A program made the position numbers and the translations under genes. Of a stretch of 6,084 bases of DNA, positions 5,766 through 6,084 are shown piece after piece. Below the pieces are notes generated by a model. It worked only from the letters and a program-made list of their open reading frames with translations, had not been told where the DNA came from and ran no database searches. Position 1 is the stretch's first letter, and each line of letters begins with the position of its first letter. This DNA comes from Candidatus Bathyarchaeota archaeon (GTDB taxonomy: Archaea; Thermoproteota; Bathyarchaeia; TCS64), in assembly GCA_030593155.1 (NCBI GenBank), contig JAUVHT010000051.1, forward strand, positions 1 to 6,084, in the 5' to 3' direction.

Positions 5766-6084
5766 GCCTGTAGACCCCGAGGAGGGCCTCCACCAGATCG
5801 TCCTGGGTGGGGAGCATCGATATCGCCAGGGGGATGTTCTCGCTTCTGGCAAGGGCCACGGCCAAGGGGTCGATCCGTTCTCGGACTCCGTGGAGGATGA
5901 TTATCCTGGGCTTGAACGGGCTTATTTTGACGGCGATCATGGGAGACCTCCCCCGGCTAACACCTACGAACACCAGGGCCCGCTCGCTGGTCGTCCCGAA
6001 GATCCTGTAAAAGTCCAGGCCCGACAGAGTCTGGATCGCCTTCAGGCTGTCGATGACGGTGTACCCGTAGACATTCTGGTTGAC
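5752..6084 (-). CDS. C-terminal part of a possible archaeal transcriptional regulator (5' end outside the window)
   Basis: The minus strand is open from the right edge to TAG at 5754-5752, giving the last 110 residues of a protein. Visible are GYTVIDSLKAIQ (7-18), SGLDFYRIFG (21-30), ALVFVGVSRGRSPMIAVKI (36-54), RIIILHG (60-66), ENIPLAIS (82-89) and a final helix DDLVEALLGVYRL. The alternating strands and helices suggest a compact alpha/beta domain. From memory this resembles the C-terminal domain of archaeal winged-helix regulators with a domain of unknown function, possibly the one called DUF7839, but I am not certain. The DNA-binding part would be outside the window, so the role is inference. 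The ATG at 5973 is internal, since the frame and its natural-looking sequence continue upstream of it. It ends beside the M14-like locus and points toward it. Confidence 0.72.
   Translation of the reverse strand, partial: VNQNVYGYTVIDSLKAIQTLSGLDFYRIFGTTSERALVFVGVSRGRSPMIAVKISPFKPRIIILHGVRERIDPLAVALARSENIPLAISMLPTQDDLVEALLGVYRLSKE

Overview
The window looks archaeal. TATA-like boxes sit about 25-45 bp upstream of most starts. Start codons are often TTG or GTG, some transcripts are probably leaderless or nearly so, and the first gene is a 3-hexulose-6-phosphate synthase of the kind archaea use in the reverse ribulose monophosphate route to pentoses. Genes are rich in G and C at third positions, while gaps between them are AT-rich. 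A Bathyarchaeia-like or other mesophilic archaeon is my best guess; it rests on protein style only and is weak.

Layout from left to right. 1-279 (+): the 3' end of an hps-type gene. 330-1451 (+): a secreted, membrane-anchored transglutaminase-like protein with its own TATA box and a TTG start. 1498-1954 (-): an aldo/keto reductase remnant with one frameshift, cut off after about the first third of the family length. About 210 bp of promoter DNA follows, then 2166-3395 (+): a cation/proton antiporter. 3415-3639 (-): an unrecognised 74-residue protein that is probably translated from a leaderless mRNA. 3713-4903 (-): a major facilitator transporter resembling the fosmidomycin-resistance group. 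4999-5454 (-): only the C-terminal domain of an M14 zinc carboxypeptidase-like protein, broken by an in-frame TAG. About 5418-5765 (+): a coding-like stretch split by TAA, of unknown identity and different composition. 5752-6084 (-): the C-terminal 110 residues of a protein that may be an archaeal transcriptional regulator and that continues beyond the window.

The genes do not form one pathway. What stands out is gene decay: two recognisable enzymes survive only as fragments, one missing its C-terminal part and the other its N-terminal part, and each also carries a point lesion. A third possible remnant lies beside the second. The intact genes are mostly envelope functions: a secreted cysteine-type enzyme and two transporters. 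I found no CRISPR array, rRNA, tRNA, transposase or convincing new multi-gene system. The most useful leads are the decaying M14 locus and its neighbour, the small leaderless gene, and the antiporter without the usual acidic pair in its fifth-helix motif.
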